Notes under the pieces: model-generated
What the model saw: the letters and a program-made list of their open reading frames with translations, nothing else
What the model was told of the DNA's origin: nothing
Database searches by the model: none
Program-made: the position numbers and the translations under genes
NCBI RefSeq assembly: GCF_039542905.1
Contig: NZ_BAABIS010000001.1
Span: forward strand, 7,564,001 to 7,628,000
DNA: 64,000 bases
Direction: 5' to 3'
Source of the DNA: Kitasatospora terrestris
GTDB taxonomy: Bacteria > Actinomycetota > Actinomycetes > Streptomycetales > Streptomycetaceae
Shown: positions 23,908 through 32,997 of the stretch, in pieces
Layout: every line of letters begins with the position of its first letter
How positions within the stretch are numbered: position 1 is the first letter of the stretch

Positions 23908-24830
23908 GCACCGCCACCACCCGGCGGCCGGCCCCGGCGCGAAGGGCGGCCCCCCGACCGGGGCCGCCCCGGCTGACCGGCCGCCGCCTGGCCCCGTACC
24001 TGTTCGTCCTCCCCGCGCTGGCCCTGTTCGCCGCCTTCAAGCTCTACCCCATCGCCTGGTCGTTCGTCCTCAGCCTCCACAAGACGATCGACGGCACCGA
24101 CACCTTCGTCGGCGCCGACAACTACACCCGGCTGCTGGACGACCCGCTGTTCTGGACCGCGCTGAAGAACACCGCCGTCATCCTGCTGGTCCAGGTCCCG
24201 GTCATGCTCGCCCTGGCCACCGGCCTCGCCGTCGCCTTCAACTCCGCGGTCCTGCGGGCACGTGCCGTCTTCCGGCTCGGCTTCTTCCTGCCGATGGTCA
24301 CCGGCCTGGTCGCCTACGGCGTGATCTTCTCGGTGCTGCTGAACGAGAAGTACGGCCTGGTCAACTGGCTGCTGCAGTCGGTCGGCCTCGACGCCGTCCC
24401 GTGGCTGACCGACCCGCTCTGGGCGCGGATCTCCCTCGGGCTGGCGCTGACCTGGCACTACACCGGCTACAACGCGGTGATCCTGCTCGCCCGGCTGCAG
24501 TCGATCCCGCGCGAGCTGTACGACGCCGCCTCCGTGGACGGCGCCGGGGCGGTCGGCGCCTTCCGCCACGTCACCCTGCCGGGCCTGCGCCCCGCGCTGC
24601 TGCTGACCACGGTGCTCTCCACCATCGGCACCCTGCAGATCTTCGACGAGCCGTTCATCCTCACCCACGGCGGGCCCGACAACGCCACCCTGACCATCGG
24701 CGTGTACCTGTACCAGAACGCCTTCACCTTCTTCGACTTCGGCTACGCGTCCGCCATCGCCTACGCCCTGGCCGTCCTGATCGGCATCCTCGGGCTGGTC
24801 CAGTTCAAGGTGCTGGGAGACAAGTCATGA
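23904..24830 (+). CDS. Carbohydrate ABC transporter permease (MalF/UgpA type)
   Basis: 308 residues; the ATG overlaps the binding-protein stop (ATGA). A basic N-terminus precedes six helices. The EAA loop reads IPRELYDAASVDGAGAVGAFRHVTLPGLRP and provides contact with the ATPase. It is the first of two permeases forming the membrane channel for the sugar delivered by the upstream lipoprotein. No unusual features. Confidence 0.93.
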   Translation: MSTATTRRPAPARRAAPRPGPPRLTGRRLAPYLFVLPALALFAAFKLYPIAWSFVLSLHKTIDGTDTFVGADNYTRLLDDPLFWTALKNTAVILLVQVPVMLALATGLAVAFNSAVLRARAVFRLGFFLPMVTGLVAYGVIFSVLLNEKYGLVNWLLQSVGLDAVPWLTDPLWARISLGLALTWHYTGYNAVILLARLQSIPRELYDAASVDGAGAVGAFRHVTLPGLRPALLLTTVLSTIGTLQIFDEPFILTHGGPDNATLTIGVYLYQNAFTFFDFGYASAIAYALAVLIGILGLVQFKVLGDKS

Positions 24831-25684
24831 CGCCCACCCACCGCGCCGGGCCCCGGGCCGCCCCGGGCCGCCTGCGCAACAGCATCCTCCTCACCTGGAG
24901 CCTGGCCATCGCCCTGGCCGCGGTGCTCCTGCCGTTCTACTGGCTGGTCGTCGCCGCCACCCGCAGCAGCAACGAGATCTTCGACTCGCCGCCGCCGCTG
25001 ATGCCCGGCGGGCACCTGCTGGACAACCTGCAGAGCCTGCAGACCACCGCCCAGTTCGGCCGGGTCGTGCTCAACTCCCTGCTCATCGCGGTGATCTACA
25101 CCCTCTGCGCGGGCACCGTGTGCACCCTGGCCGGCTACGCCTTCGCCAAGTACCGCTTCCGCGGCCGCGACGCCCTCTTCGGGCTGCTGATGCTCGGCCT
25201 GGTCATCCCCGCCCAGGTCACCCTGGTGCCGCTGTTCAAGATGATGGCGGACCTGGAGTGGCTCAACACCTACCAGGCCGTCATCGTGCCCAACCTGGCC
25301 CTGCCGTTCGGGATCTTCCTGATGCGCCAGTCCATGGGCACGATCCCGGACGAGCTGCTCGACTCCGGCCGGGTCGACGGCTGCGGCGAACTGCGGCTGT
25401 TCCTCAAGGTCGTGCTGCCCCCGATGAGGCCCGCCCTCGCCGCCCTGGCGATCTTCCTGTTCCTCTTCCAGTGGAACGACTTCGTCTGGCCGCTGATCGT
25501 GCTGCGCGACAGCGCCTCGCTGACCATCCCCGTGGCGCTCGCCTCGCTCAAGGGCGTCGTCGACACCGACTACGGCGCGATCATGGCCGGCACCGCCGTC
25601 GCCGCGATCCCGATGGCGATCGTCTTCCTCGCCCTCCAGCGCCACTTCGTCTCCGGCCTGCTGGCCGGTGCCGTCAAGGAGTGA
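24827..25684 (+). CDS. Carbohydrate ABC transporter permease (MalG/UgpE type)
   Basis: 285 residues; the ATG overlaps the previous stop (ATGA). Six helices are seen, with the EAA loop IPDELLDSGRVDGCGELRLFLKVVLPPMRP and the conserved FQWNDFVWPL after it. It forms the heterodimeric channel with the preceding protein. The chain of ATGA overlaps shows tight translational coupling in this operon. Confidence 0.93.
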   Translation: MTPTHRAGPRAAPGRLRNSILLTWSLAIALAAVLLPFYWLVVAATRSSNEIFDSPPPLMPGGHLLDNLQSLQTTAQFGRVVLNSLLIAVIYTLCAGTVCTLAGYAFAKYRFRGRDALFGLLMLGLVIPAQVTLVPLFKMMADLEWLNTYQAVIVPNLALPFGIFLMRQSMGTIPDELLDSGRVDGCGELRLFLKVVLPPMRPALAALAIFLFLFQWNDFVWPLIVLRDSASLTIPVALASLKGVVDTDYGAIMAGTAVAAIPMAIVFLALQRHFVSGLLAGAVKE

Positions 25685-25689
25685 CCACC

Positions 25690-27444
25690 GTGACCACCCA
25701 GGCCCCCGAGGCCGTCACCACCGCCGAACTCGCCCCGGCCCGCTACGCGCCGCTGCTCGACGAGGTCGAGGTCGCCGTCCTGGCCGGCGGCACCGACGCG
25801 GACTGGACCCTGGAAGAGGCCGCACCGGGCGTCCGGGTGCTGCGGATCGACGCCCCGCGCGTCCCGGTCGAGGTGCGGCTGTCCGTCCCGCTCGGCGACG
25901 CCGCCGGCTACTGGCACCCCGGCGCCGACTGGCGCCGCACCCTGGTCGCCGACTGGGAGGGCCGTTCCACCGTCAGCCTGGTCGACGGCCTGGCGGCCGG
26001 CTGCCTGTACGACTACGCGGGCGCCACCCTGCTCACCTTCGCCACCGCCGACCCGGTGCCCGAAGTGGCCCTGCGCTACGGCGTCTCGGAGGAGAACGAC
26101 ACCCACGTCGTCCACCTCCACCTGCCGCCCGCCGAGCAGCCGCACCGCCTGCTGCTCGTCCCGCGCGCCCCCTCGGTCGCCGCCGCGCTGCGCCCGCTGC
26201 GCGCCTGGTTCACCGACCGCACCCGGGCGATGCCGGTGCCGGAGGCCGCCCGCGTCCCGCTCTACTGCACCTGGTACGCCTACAACCAGAACGTCACCGC
26301 CGCCGAGGTCGAGAAGCAGGCCCGGCTCGCCGCCGGCCTGGGCTTCGGCGCCCTGATCCTCGACGACGGCTGGCAGGAGCACGGCAGCGGCCGCGGCTAC
26401 GCCGGCGTCGGCGACTGGACGCCCGACCCGCGCAAGTTCCCCGACTTCGCCGGCCACGTCGCCCGGGTCCGCGACACCGGCCTGCGCTACCTCGCTTGGG
26501 TCGCCCCGCTGCTGCTCGGCCCCAAGGCCGCCTGCCACGACCGGTGGGAGCCGTACGCCCCCACCGCCGCCGGCGTCCCCGGAGCGAACGTCCTCGACCC
26601 GCGCCGGCCCGAGGTCCGCGCCCACGTCGTCGACCTGTGCGTGCGCCTGGTCCGCGAGCACGGACTCGACGGCCTCAAGGTCGACTTCCTCGACGAGGCG
26701 ATGGTCTACGCCCACGACGGCGGCGGCGACGTCGGCCGGGCCCTGACCCTGCTGCTCGCCGACCTGCGCACCGGCCTGGAGGCCGTCCGCCCGGACGTGC
26801 TCCTCGAACTGCGCCAGCCCTACGTCGGCCCCGGCATGGCCGCCTTCGGCAACATGCTGCGCTCCTTCGACTGCCCCGGCGACTCCACCGGCAACCGGGT
26901 CCGCACCATCGACACCGCGCTGCTCGCCGTCGGCGGAGCGGTCCACAGCGACCCGCTGATGTGGGAGGCCGGGGCGCCCGTCGAGTCCTGCGCCCGCCAC
27001 CTGATCAGCACCCTGCACGCCGTCCCGCAGGTCTCCGTCCGCCTGGACGCCCTGCCCGAGGAGCACCTGGCCGCGCTGCGCTTCTGGCTCGCCCAGTGGC
27101 GCGCCCTGCGGCCGCAGCTGCTGGACGGCCGGGTCGAGCCGGGCCGCCCCGACGAGCTCTACACGGTGGTGGAGTCCGTCGCCGACGGCGTGTGCGTGCT
27201 CGACGTGCACACCGGGCGCGCGGTGCCGCTGCGCCCGGCCGACTTCACCGAAACCGTGCTGGTCAACGGGAGTTCGGCGGACCGACTGGTGCTGGAGGTG
27301 CACGGCGGGGAGCTGGCCGCGGAGATCGAGGTGCACGCCGCCGACGGCCGTATGATCGACCGGGTCCAGACCACTCTCGTGCCGGGCCTGCGCAGCGTGC
27401 CGGTCCCGCGGATGGGGCTGGCCCGGATTCGAAGCAGCGTGTGA
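25690..27444 (+). CDS. GH36-type alpha-galactosidase-like glycoside hydrolase
   Basis: 584 residues from the GTG at 25690, chosen for AAGGAG at 8-bp spacing; an in-frame GTG at 25681 overlaps the permease stop. An N-terminal beta-sandwich (about 1-190) is followed by a TIM barrel opening with YCTWYAYNQNVT and FGALILDDGWQE. The predicted nucleophile is in LKVDFLDEAM, and an Asp in FDCPGDSTG is the candidate acid/base. These are GH36/GH-D clan features, so alpha-galactosides or related alpha-linked sugars are likely substrates. There is no signal peptide: it acts inside after uptake. Confidence 0.85.
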   Translation: MTTQAPEAVTTAELAPARYAPLLDEVEVAVLAGGTDADWTLEEAAPGVRVLRIDAPRVPVEVRLSVPLGDAAGYWHPGADWRRTLVADWEGRSTVSLVDGLAAGCLYDYAGATLLTFATADPVPEVALRYGVSEENDTHVVHLHLPPAEQPHRLLLVPRAPSVAAALRPLRAWFTDRTRAMPVPEAARVPLYCTWYAYNQNVTAAEVEKQARLAAGLGFGALILDDGWQEHGSGRGYAGVGDWTPDPRKFPDFAGHVARVRDTGLRYLAWVAPLLLGPKAACHDRWEPYAPTAAGVPGANVLDPRRPEVRAHVVDLCVRLVREHGLDGLKVDFLDEAMVYAHDGGGDVGRALTLLLADLRTGLEAVRPDVLLELRQPYVGPGMAAFGNMLRSFDCPGDSTGNRVRTIDTALLAVGGAVHSDPLMWEAGAPVESCARHLISTLHAVPQVSVRLDALPEEHLAALRFWLAQWRALRPQLLDGRVEPGRPDELYTVVESVADGVCVLDVHTGRAVPLRPADFTETVLVNGSSADRLVLEVHGGELAAEIEVHAADGRMIDRVQTTLVPGLRSVPVPRMGLARIRSSV

Positions 27445-27478
27445 ACGGCCCGGTGGACCGTCCGGTGAAGGGGAGGGC

Positions 27479-28477
27479 ATGAAGATCGGCATCGTCGAGA
27501 TCGCCGCTCACGCGGGTGTGAGCGAGGCGACGGTCAGTCGGGTGATCAACCGCCGCCAGGGCGTGGCGAAGAAGACCCGGGACGCGGTCGAGCGGGCCAT
27601 GGCCGAACTCGGCTACGAGCGCTCCGTCCAGGGGCAGATCGTCGCCGTGGTCACCGAGCACGTCTCCAACCCCTTCTTCGCGGACGTCGCCGAACGCATC
27701 GAGTCGGCGCTCGCGCCGCACGGCCTCAAGACGGTCCTGTGCCCCTCCTTCCCCGGCGGCGTGCAGGAGCGCGAGTACATCGCCGCGATCATCGACAAGG
27801 GCATCGCCGCGGTGGTCTTCCTCTCCGCCTCCAACACCGTGGACGGCGCGGACACCGACATCTACGAGATGCTGCGCACCCGCCGCATCCCCTACCTCGG
27901 GGTCAACGGCGAGTTCGCGGACGGCGTCCCGGTCCCGGTGTTCTCCACCGACGACCGGCTGGCCGCCGAACTGGCCGTCGACCACCTCCACCGGCTGGGC
28001 CACCGGGTGATCGGCATGGCCTCCGGCCCGGCGGGCAACCAGCCGGCCGACCGCCGGGTGCAGGGCTTCCTGGAGGCCATGGCCCGGCGCGGCGCCGTCG
28101 ACCCGGAGCGCCTGGTGATCCGGCAGTCGTACACGGTGGAGGGCGGGCAGGCCGCGGCCGGCGCGCTCCTCGACCTGGGCGCCACCGCGATCGTGGCCGC
28201 CAGCGACTTCATGGCGCTGGGCGTGGTGCGCGGGGCGCGCCGGCTCGGCCGCTCGGTGCCCGAGGACCTCTCGGTGGTCGGCTACGACGGCTCGATGATC
28301 ACCGAGTTCGTCGACCCGCCGCTGACCACGGTGCGCCAGCCCGCCGACCGCCTCGCGCTGGAGGTCGGGCGCAGCGTGCTGGCCCTGGTCGGCGGCCGGG
28401 ACACACCCACCGGAGAGCTGCTGTTCGACCCGGAGCTGGTGATCCGCTCGACCACCGGGCCGGTGCCGACGGCGTGA
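27479..28477 (+). CDS. LacI family transcriptional regulator of the carbohydrate locus
   Basis: 332 residues from the ATG at 27479, preceded by GGGGAGGG. The N-terminal helix-turn-helix VEIAAHAGVSEATVSRVINRRQGVAKKTR and the hinge LGYERS are followed by a periplasmic-binding-protein-like sensor domain with the typical VVTEHVSNPFFADVAERIE opening and VVGYDGSMITEFVDPPLTTVRQP near the end. It is the last gene of the locus and probably binds the CTTGCAAG sites at 22430-22437 and 22477-22484. The inducer is unknown, presumably the transported sugar or its product. Confidence 0.92.
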   Translation: MKIGIVEIAAHAGVSEATVSRVINRRQGVAKKTRDAVERAMAELGYERSVQGQIVAVVTEHVSNPFFADVAERIESALAPHGLKTVLCPSFPGGVQEREYIAAIIDKGIAAVVFLSASNTVDGADTDIYEMLRTRRIPYLGVNGEFADGVPVPVFSTDDRLAAELAVDHLHRLGHRVIGMASGPAGNQPADRRVQGFLEAMARRGAVDPERLVIRQSYTVEGGQAAAGALLDLGATAIVAASDFMALGVVRGARRLGRSVPEDLSVVGYDGSMITEFVDPPLTTVRQPADRLALEVGRSVLALVGGRDTPTGELLFDPELVIRSTTGPVPTA

Positions 28478-28514
28478 GCGCGCCCGGCCCGCGGCGGGGG
28501 AGGGGCGGTGCGGG

Positions 28515-28937
28515 TCAGTGCGGGACGAGGTCGGCCCACACCCGCTGGCCGAGGTCCAGGCGGTCCACTCCCCAGGCGGTGCTGAGCGCGGAGACGATCA
28601 TCAGCCCCCGGCCGCGGCCCGCCCCCTCGGCGTCGTCCTCCCAGGAGGCGACCACCGGCTCCGGGAGGAAGCCGGGTCCGGCGTCGGTGACCGCCAGGCG
28701 CACCCCGCGGGCCGGCAGCAGCTCCAGCGTGGCCCTGGCCGGGAGCTCACCGTGGCGCAGGGCGTTGCCCGCCAGCTCGGTGGCGATCAGTTCGAGGTCG
28801 GGCGCCAGCGGCTCCAGCCCCCAGCGGCGCAGGCTCCCGCACACCCAGTTGCGCAGGTGGTCGGTGGCGTGCCCGCCCGGCTCCAGCCGGAACCCGGCGC
28901 TGTCGACCGCGGCGGGGCGGACGTGGACGCGGTTCAT
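28515..28937 (-). CDS. HATPase-fold regulatory protein (anti-sigma-like)
   Basis: 140 residues from the ATG at 28937 (GGGAGAG upstream). The N-box is LIATELAGNALRHGEL, the central motif LAVTDAGPGF is intact and the G-box is GRGLMIVSALSTAWGV. All ATP-binding motifs are present, so kinase or nucleotide-switch activity is plausible. No sigma or STAS gene adjoins it. The neighbours upstream on the same strand are an SsgA-like protein and a SpoIIE phosphatase, which suggests a related signalling unit. Confidence 0.83.
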   Translation of the reverse strand: MNRVHVRPAAVDSAGFRLEPGGHATDHLRNWVCGSLRRWGLEPLAPDLELIATELAGNALRHGELPARATLELLPARGVRLAVTDAGPGFLPEPVVASWEDDAEGAGRGRGLMIVSALSTAWGVDRLDLGQRVWADLVPH

Positions 28938-29052
28938 CGGCTCTCCCGGGTGACGGCCGGACGGTTGACGCGTCCCACGGTCGGCGCACCCGGGGGCCGG
29001 AAACAATACGGGTCGCCGAGGTTGGGCAGTGCGCCATCATCCGTAGTCCGGC

Positions 29053-29490
29053 TCAGGCGGTCCGCGGTCCGTCGCCGCCCAGGAGGTGGACCAGGACGCC
29101 GTCGATGTCCAGGTGGTCGGTCTCCGACCCGGCGGGCACCAGGGCGAAGCACTCGGCCAGGAACGCCGCCACGGCGTCGGTCGGGGCGTTGAGCACCGCG
29201 TGCCCGTCCGGGCCCTGCAGGGTGATCAGCACGCTGCCCGGCCCCCCGGGCCGGACCTCGACGTCGCCCAGCCCCGCCGGGGCGTGCCGGCCCTCGTTGA
29301 GCAGGTCGCGGCTGAAGTACCAGCACAGCCGCAGCCCCTCGTCGGCGCAGCCGCACTCCGCCACCGGGAACGCCAGGCACGCCGCGTACGGACGGTCGCT
29401 GTCGAAGCGCAGCTCCACGGCGACGGGGACGTCGGGCTGCGGGCTCTCCGGCAGCGTGACGGACACCGGGTGGACGGCGGAGTTCGACAT
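29053..29490 (-). CDS. SsgA-like protein (SALP), second paralogue
   Basis: 145 residues from the ATG at 29490, with GAAGGG upstream. SALP motifs: VAVELRFDSDRPYAACLAFPV, LCWYFSRDLLNEGRHAPAGLGDVEVRP, SVLITLQGPDGHAVLNAPTDAVAAFLAECFALVPAG. It has extra cysteines (AECGCADE, LCWYF) absent from the paralogue at 9582-9977. The role is probably in septation or sporulation morphogenesis. Genes for a SpoIIE phosphatase and an HATPase flank it on the same strand. Confidence 0.88.
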   Translation of the reverse strand: MSNSAVHPVSVTLPESPQPDVPVAVELRFDSDRPYAACLAFPVAECGCADEGLRLCWYFSRDLLNEGRHAPAGLGDVEVRPGGPGSVLITLQGPDGHAVLNAPTDAVAAFLAECFALVPAGSETDHLDIDGVLVHLLGGDGPRTA

Positions 29491-29659
29491 CGGATCGCCC
29501 TTCTGTGACCGGCCCCGCCCCGGCCGGGGCGGGCGCCGGTACCGGCGGCGCGTACCCGTCCTCCGGGCCGGCCACGCGGCCCGGCCGCCATCTCCACAAG
29601 CTCCGAACGCGGTGCGCACCGCTGTGACGCACCCGTGTGCGTCCGCACCGCCGGCGGGC

Positions 29660-30754
29660 TCAGCCCAGCGCCGGGGCGCGGCGCAGCGAGAGCGCCGCGA
29701 TGTCGTCGCGGCGGGCCCCGGCGGTGAAGCGGTCGATGTCGGCGCGCAGCGCGGTGACCAGGTCGGCGGCGGGGAGCCCGGCGAGCTCGGGCAGCCGCTC
29801 CTCCAGCGGGTAGAAGGCGCCGCTGCGGTCGCGGGCCTCGGAGACGCCGTCGGTGTACAGCAGCAGGGTGGTGCGCTCGGGCAGTTCGAACCACTGCACC
29901 ACCCGCGGCTCGGAGGCGAGCGCGGCGAGGCCGAGCGGGACGGCGGTGTCCGCGAGGTCCAGCGGGCCGTGGCCGCCGGGGCCGTCGAGCACGAACGGCG
30001 GCACGTGCCCGCAGTTGACGGCCTGCACCTCGGGTTCGCCGTCGACGCTGAGCAGCAGCGCCGTGACGAAGCGGGTCGGCTCGCCGTTCTGCTCGGCGAA
30101 CTCGTTGTGCCGCACCACCGCGTCCTCGAGCGCGTCGACCACCGCCGACAGCGTCGGCTCCCGGTACGCCGCCTCGCGGAACGCGCCCAGCACCGCGAAG
30201 CCGGCGCCGATCGCCGCCAGGCCCTTGCCCTGCACGTCGCCGATCAGCACCCGGGTGCCGAACGGCGACTGGACGATCTCGTAGATGTCGCCGCCGACCT
30301 GCCGGTCCTCCTCGACCGGTGCGTAGACGCCGTGCATCAGCACCTCCCGGGTGACCACCGGCAGCGGCCGCAGGATCTGCTGCTGCAGTGCCACCAGGGT
30401 GGTGCGCAGGCGCTCCAGCTCCTGCTCGCGGTGGGTGCGCCAGCGGCAGGCGGAGACGGCCAGGGCCAGGAAGGCGACCGCCGCGACGCTCTCGGTGACC
30501 CCGTCGGTCACCTGCTCGGGCGGCTCGTAGGCGAAGGACGCCCCGAGCAGGGCCAGCACCCAGCCGGAGGCGATCAGCGTCTGCCGGACGGAGCCCAGGC
30601 CGGCGGCCAGCGCCGGCAGCACGATCAGCAGCGGCGAGAGCCGGGCCGTGGTGCTGGAGAGCAGCGAGAGCAGCACGACCAGCAGCGTGGCGACCGCCAG
30701 GGCGGACCAGAACAGGCGGGGGCTGAGCCGGGTGCGCAGGGTGGTCGGTGTCAT
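29660..30754 (-). CDS. Membrane-anchored PP2C-type (SpoIIE/RsbU) serine phosphatase
   Basis: 364 residues. Three or four N-terminal helices (about 15-105) are followed by a short coiled-coil linker (about 107-125) and a PP2C/SpoIIE domain. Metal-binding motifs are GGDIYEIV (about 154), LIGDVQGKGLAA and YTDGVSEARD, with RRDDIAALSL at the end. It should dephosphorylate an STAS antagonist in a partner-switching pathway, with the membrane part as input. No STAS gene is adjacent; candidates in the window lie at 7623-7994 and 57006-57419. Confidence 0.88.
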   Translation of the reverse strand: MTPTTLRTRLSPRLFWSALAVATLLVVLLSLLSSTTARLSPLLIVLPALAAGLGSVRQTLIASGWVLALLGASFAYEPPEQVTDGVTESVAAVAFLALAVSACRWRTHREQELERLRTTLVALQQQILRPLPVVTREVLMHGVYAPVEEDRQVGGDIYEIVQSPFGTRVLIGDVQGKGLAAIGAGFAVLGAFREAAYREPTLSAVVDALEDAVVRHNEFAEQNGEPTRFVTALLLSVDGEPEVQAVNCGHVPPFVLDGPGGHGPLDLADTAVPLGLAALASEPRVVQWFELPERTTLLLYTDGVSEARDRSGAFYPLEERLPELAGLPAADLVTALRADIDRFTAGARRDDIAALSLRRAPALG

Positions 30755-30780
30755 GCGGTGCAGTCCCTCGCTCTCCGTCC

Positions 30781-30810
30781 CGGTGACGATCGCCCCGGTG
30801 ACGATCGCCC
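30781..30810 (-). repeat. 15-bp tandem repeat (x2) upstream of the SpoIIE phosphatase gene
   Basis: GGGCGATCGTCACCG occurs twice in direct tandem on the minus strand, ending 27 bp before the phosphatase ATG. Each copy contains a CGATCG palindrome. It may be a duplicated operator or a simple slippage product. Confidence 0.5.
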
Positions 30811-30848
30811 CGGTGTGCGAGTTCCGTCCCTTTCACTGTGCCCCGGAC

Positions 30849-30882
30849 GGCCCCCGCCCGCGCATTCGCCCGGACGGGGGCC
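30849..30882 (-). terminator. Possible terminator after the EF-G paralogue
   Basis: An 8-bp stem (30849-30856 with 30875-30882, 18-nt loop) lies just beyond the EF-G paralogue stop at 30888. The loop is long, so the call is tentative. Confidence 0.35.
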
Positions 30883-30887
30883 CGCCG

Positions 30888-32948
30888 CTATCCGGCTGCC
30901 GCCGGCGGTGCCGGGGCGTAGCCGGCCGGGCGGGTGGTGAAGCCGCCGCGGCCGCTGGTACGGCTGCGCAGCCGGGTCGCCCAGCCGAACAGTTCGGCCA
31001 GCGGCACGGTCGCCGTGACCACCGCGCTGCCGCCGCGGGCGGTGGAGCCGCTGATCCGGCCGCGCCGGGCCGACAGGTCGCCGACCACCGCGCCGACGCT
31101 CTCCTCCGGCACGGTCACCGTGACCTCCGCGACCGGTTCGAGCAGCTGCACCGCGCAGCGCCGCAGCGCCTCGCGCAGCGCGAGCCGCCCGGCGGTGCGG
31201 AAGGCGAGCTCCGAGGAGTCCTTGACGTGGGTGGCCCCGTCGGTCAGGGTCACCCGCAGCCCGGTCACCGGGTGGCCGCCGAGCGGCCCCTCGGCGAGGG
31301 CGTCCCGGCAGCCCGCCTCGACGGCCTGCACGTACTCCTTCGGCACCCGCCCGCCGACCACGGCCGAGCCGAACACGAAGTCCGTGTTCGCCTGGTCGAG
31401 CGGCGCCACGTCCAGCACCACCTGGGCGAACTGCCCGGCGCCGCCGTCCTGCTTGGCGTGCCGGTACGTCAGCCCGCTCACCCCGCGCACCACGGTCTCG
31501 CGCAGCGCGACCTGCGGCCGGCCGACGGCGACCTCCAGCCCGGTGGCGCGGCGGACCTTCTCCACCGCCACCTCCAGGTGCAGCTCGCCCATGCCGGACA
31601 GCACGGTCTGGCCGGTCTCCGGATCGGTCCGGACGGTCAGCGACGGGTCCTCCTCCACCAGCCGGGCCAGCGCGACGGCCAGCCGGTCGGTGTCGACGGT
31701 CCGCCGGGCCTCGACGGCCACCGAGACCACCGGGGCGGCCGCCGTCGGCGGTTCCAGCAGCAGCGGGGCGTCCGGCGCGCACAGCGTCGCCCCGGTCGCG
31801 GCCGCCTTCGGCCCGACCACGGCGACGATGTCGCCCGCCACCGCCTCCGCCACCTCGGTGTGCCGGTCGGCCCGGACCCGGAAGATCCGCCGGACCCGCT
31901 CGGTCCGGCCGGCCCCCGCGTCCAGCACGGTGTCGCCCCGGCGCAGCGTCCCCGCGTACACCCGCAGGAAGCCGAGCCGGCCGCTGTCGCCGACGGTCAC
32001 CTTGAACACCAGCCCCGCGAACGGCGCCGCCGGATCGGCCGGCCGCTCCACCGCGTCCCCGTCCGCCGCCCCGACCGCCGCAGCCCCGACCGGCAGGCCG
32101 CGCACCGGCGGCACGTCCGAGGGCGAGGGCAGGTAGGCGGTGACCGCGTCCAGCAGCGGCTCGATGCCCCGGTTGCGGTACGCCGAGCCGGCCAGCACCA
32201 CCACGCCCTGCCCGCCGTGCGTCAGGTCGCGCAGGGCGGCCGTCAGCGTGGCGGGGGAGAGCGCGGCGGTGGCGCAGTACTCCTCCAGCGCCGCGGGGTG
32301 CAGCTCGGCGACCGCCTCCTCCAGCAGCCGGCGACGGCGGCCCGCCTCGGCGCGCAGCTCCTCCGGCACCGGGCCGGCGACGACCCCGTCCGTGCCGTCG
32401 GGCCAGCTCAGGGCCGTCATCCGGACCAGGTCGACCAGACCCGTGAAGGCGTCCTCGGCGCCGATCGGCAGCTGCACCACCAGCGGGACGACACCCAGCC
32501 GCTCGCGGATCGAGGCGACCGCGAGGTCCAGGTCCGCACCGGCCCGGTCGAGCTTGTTGACGAAGGCGATCCGCGGCACGCCGTGCCGGTCCGCCTGCCG
32601 CCACACCGTCTCGCTCTGCGGCTCGACACCCGCGACCGCGTCGAACACCGCGACCGCGCCGTCCAGCACCCGCAGCGAACGCTCCACCTCGTCGGTGAAG
32701 TCGACGTGCCCGGGCGTGTCGACGACGTTCAGCCGGTGGCCGTCCCAGACGCAGCTGGCGGCCGCCGCGAAGATGGTGATGCCCCGGTCGCGCTCCTGCG
32801 GGTCGAAGTCCGTGACGGTGGTGCCGTCGTGGACCTCGCCCCGGCGGTGCGTCAGGCCGGTCAGGTAGAGGATCCGCTCGGTGACGGTGGTCTTGCCGGC
32901 GTCCACGTGGGCGAGGATGCCGAGGTTGCGGGTGAGGTCGATGCGCAT
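30888..32948 (-). CDS. EF-G paralogue (ribosomal translocase-like GTPase)
   Basis: 686 residues. The N-terminal GTPase has AHVDAGKT (13-20), the switch I end RGIT, DTPGH (77-81) and NKLD. Domains II to V follow, including the domain IV hallmark GGHPVTGLRVTLTDGATHVKDSSE and VGDLSARRGRI. Its organisation is that of EF-G rather than TetM/OtrA, whose domain IV differs. It lacks the usual str operon neighbours (rpsL, rpsG, tuf), so it is a secondary EF-G, a class reported in streptomycetes, with unknown specialised role. A 303-bp leader precedes it, with a possible leader peptide. Confidence 0.9.
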   Translation of the reverse strand: MRIDLTRNLGILAHVDAGKTTVTERILYLTGLTHRRGEVHDGTTVTDFDPQERDRGITIFAAAASCVWDGHRLNVVDTPGHVDFTDEVERSLRVLDGAVAVFDAVAGVEPQSETVWRQADRHGVPRIAFVNKLDRAGADLDLAVASIRERLGVVPLVVQLPIGAEDAFTGLVDLVRMTALSWPDGTDGVVAGPVPEELRAEAGRRRRLLEEAVAELHPAALEEYCATAALSPATLTAALRDLTHGGQGVVVLAGSAYRNRGIEPLLDAVTAYLPSPSDVPPVRGLPVGAAAVGAADGDAVERPADPAAPFAGLVFKVTVGDSGRLGFLRVYAGTLRRGDTVLDAGAGRTERVRRIFRVRADRHTEVAEAVAGDIVAVVGPKAAATGATLCAPDAPLLLEPPTAAAPVVSVAVEARRTVDTDRLAVALARLVEEDPSLTVRTDPETGQTVLSGMGELHLEVAVEKVRRATGLEVAVGRPQVALRETVVRGVSGLTYRHAKQDGGAGQFAQVVLDVAPLDQANTDFVFGSAVVGGRVPKEYVQAVEAGCRDALAEGPLGGHPVTGLRVTLTDGATHVKDSSELAFRTAGRLALREALRRCAVQLLEPVAEVTVTVPEESVGAVVGDLSARRGRISGSTARGGSAVVTATVPLAELFGWATRLRSRTSGRGGFTTRPAGYAPAPPAAAG

Positions 32949-32997
32949 GGCCCGATGGCCTTTCGAGGTGGAACCTGAACAGGGCGGCGCAATTGGC

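Noticed and set aside
30888..32948. Tetracycline-type ribosomal protection protein
   Set aside because: Switch and domain IV sequences follow EF-G (RGIT, DSSE, RRGRI), not the TetM/OtrA patterns, so an EF-G paralogue is the safer call.
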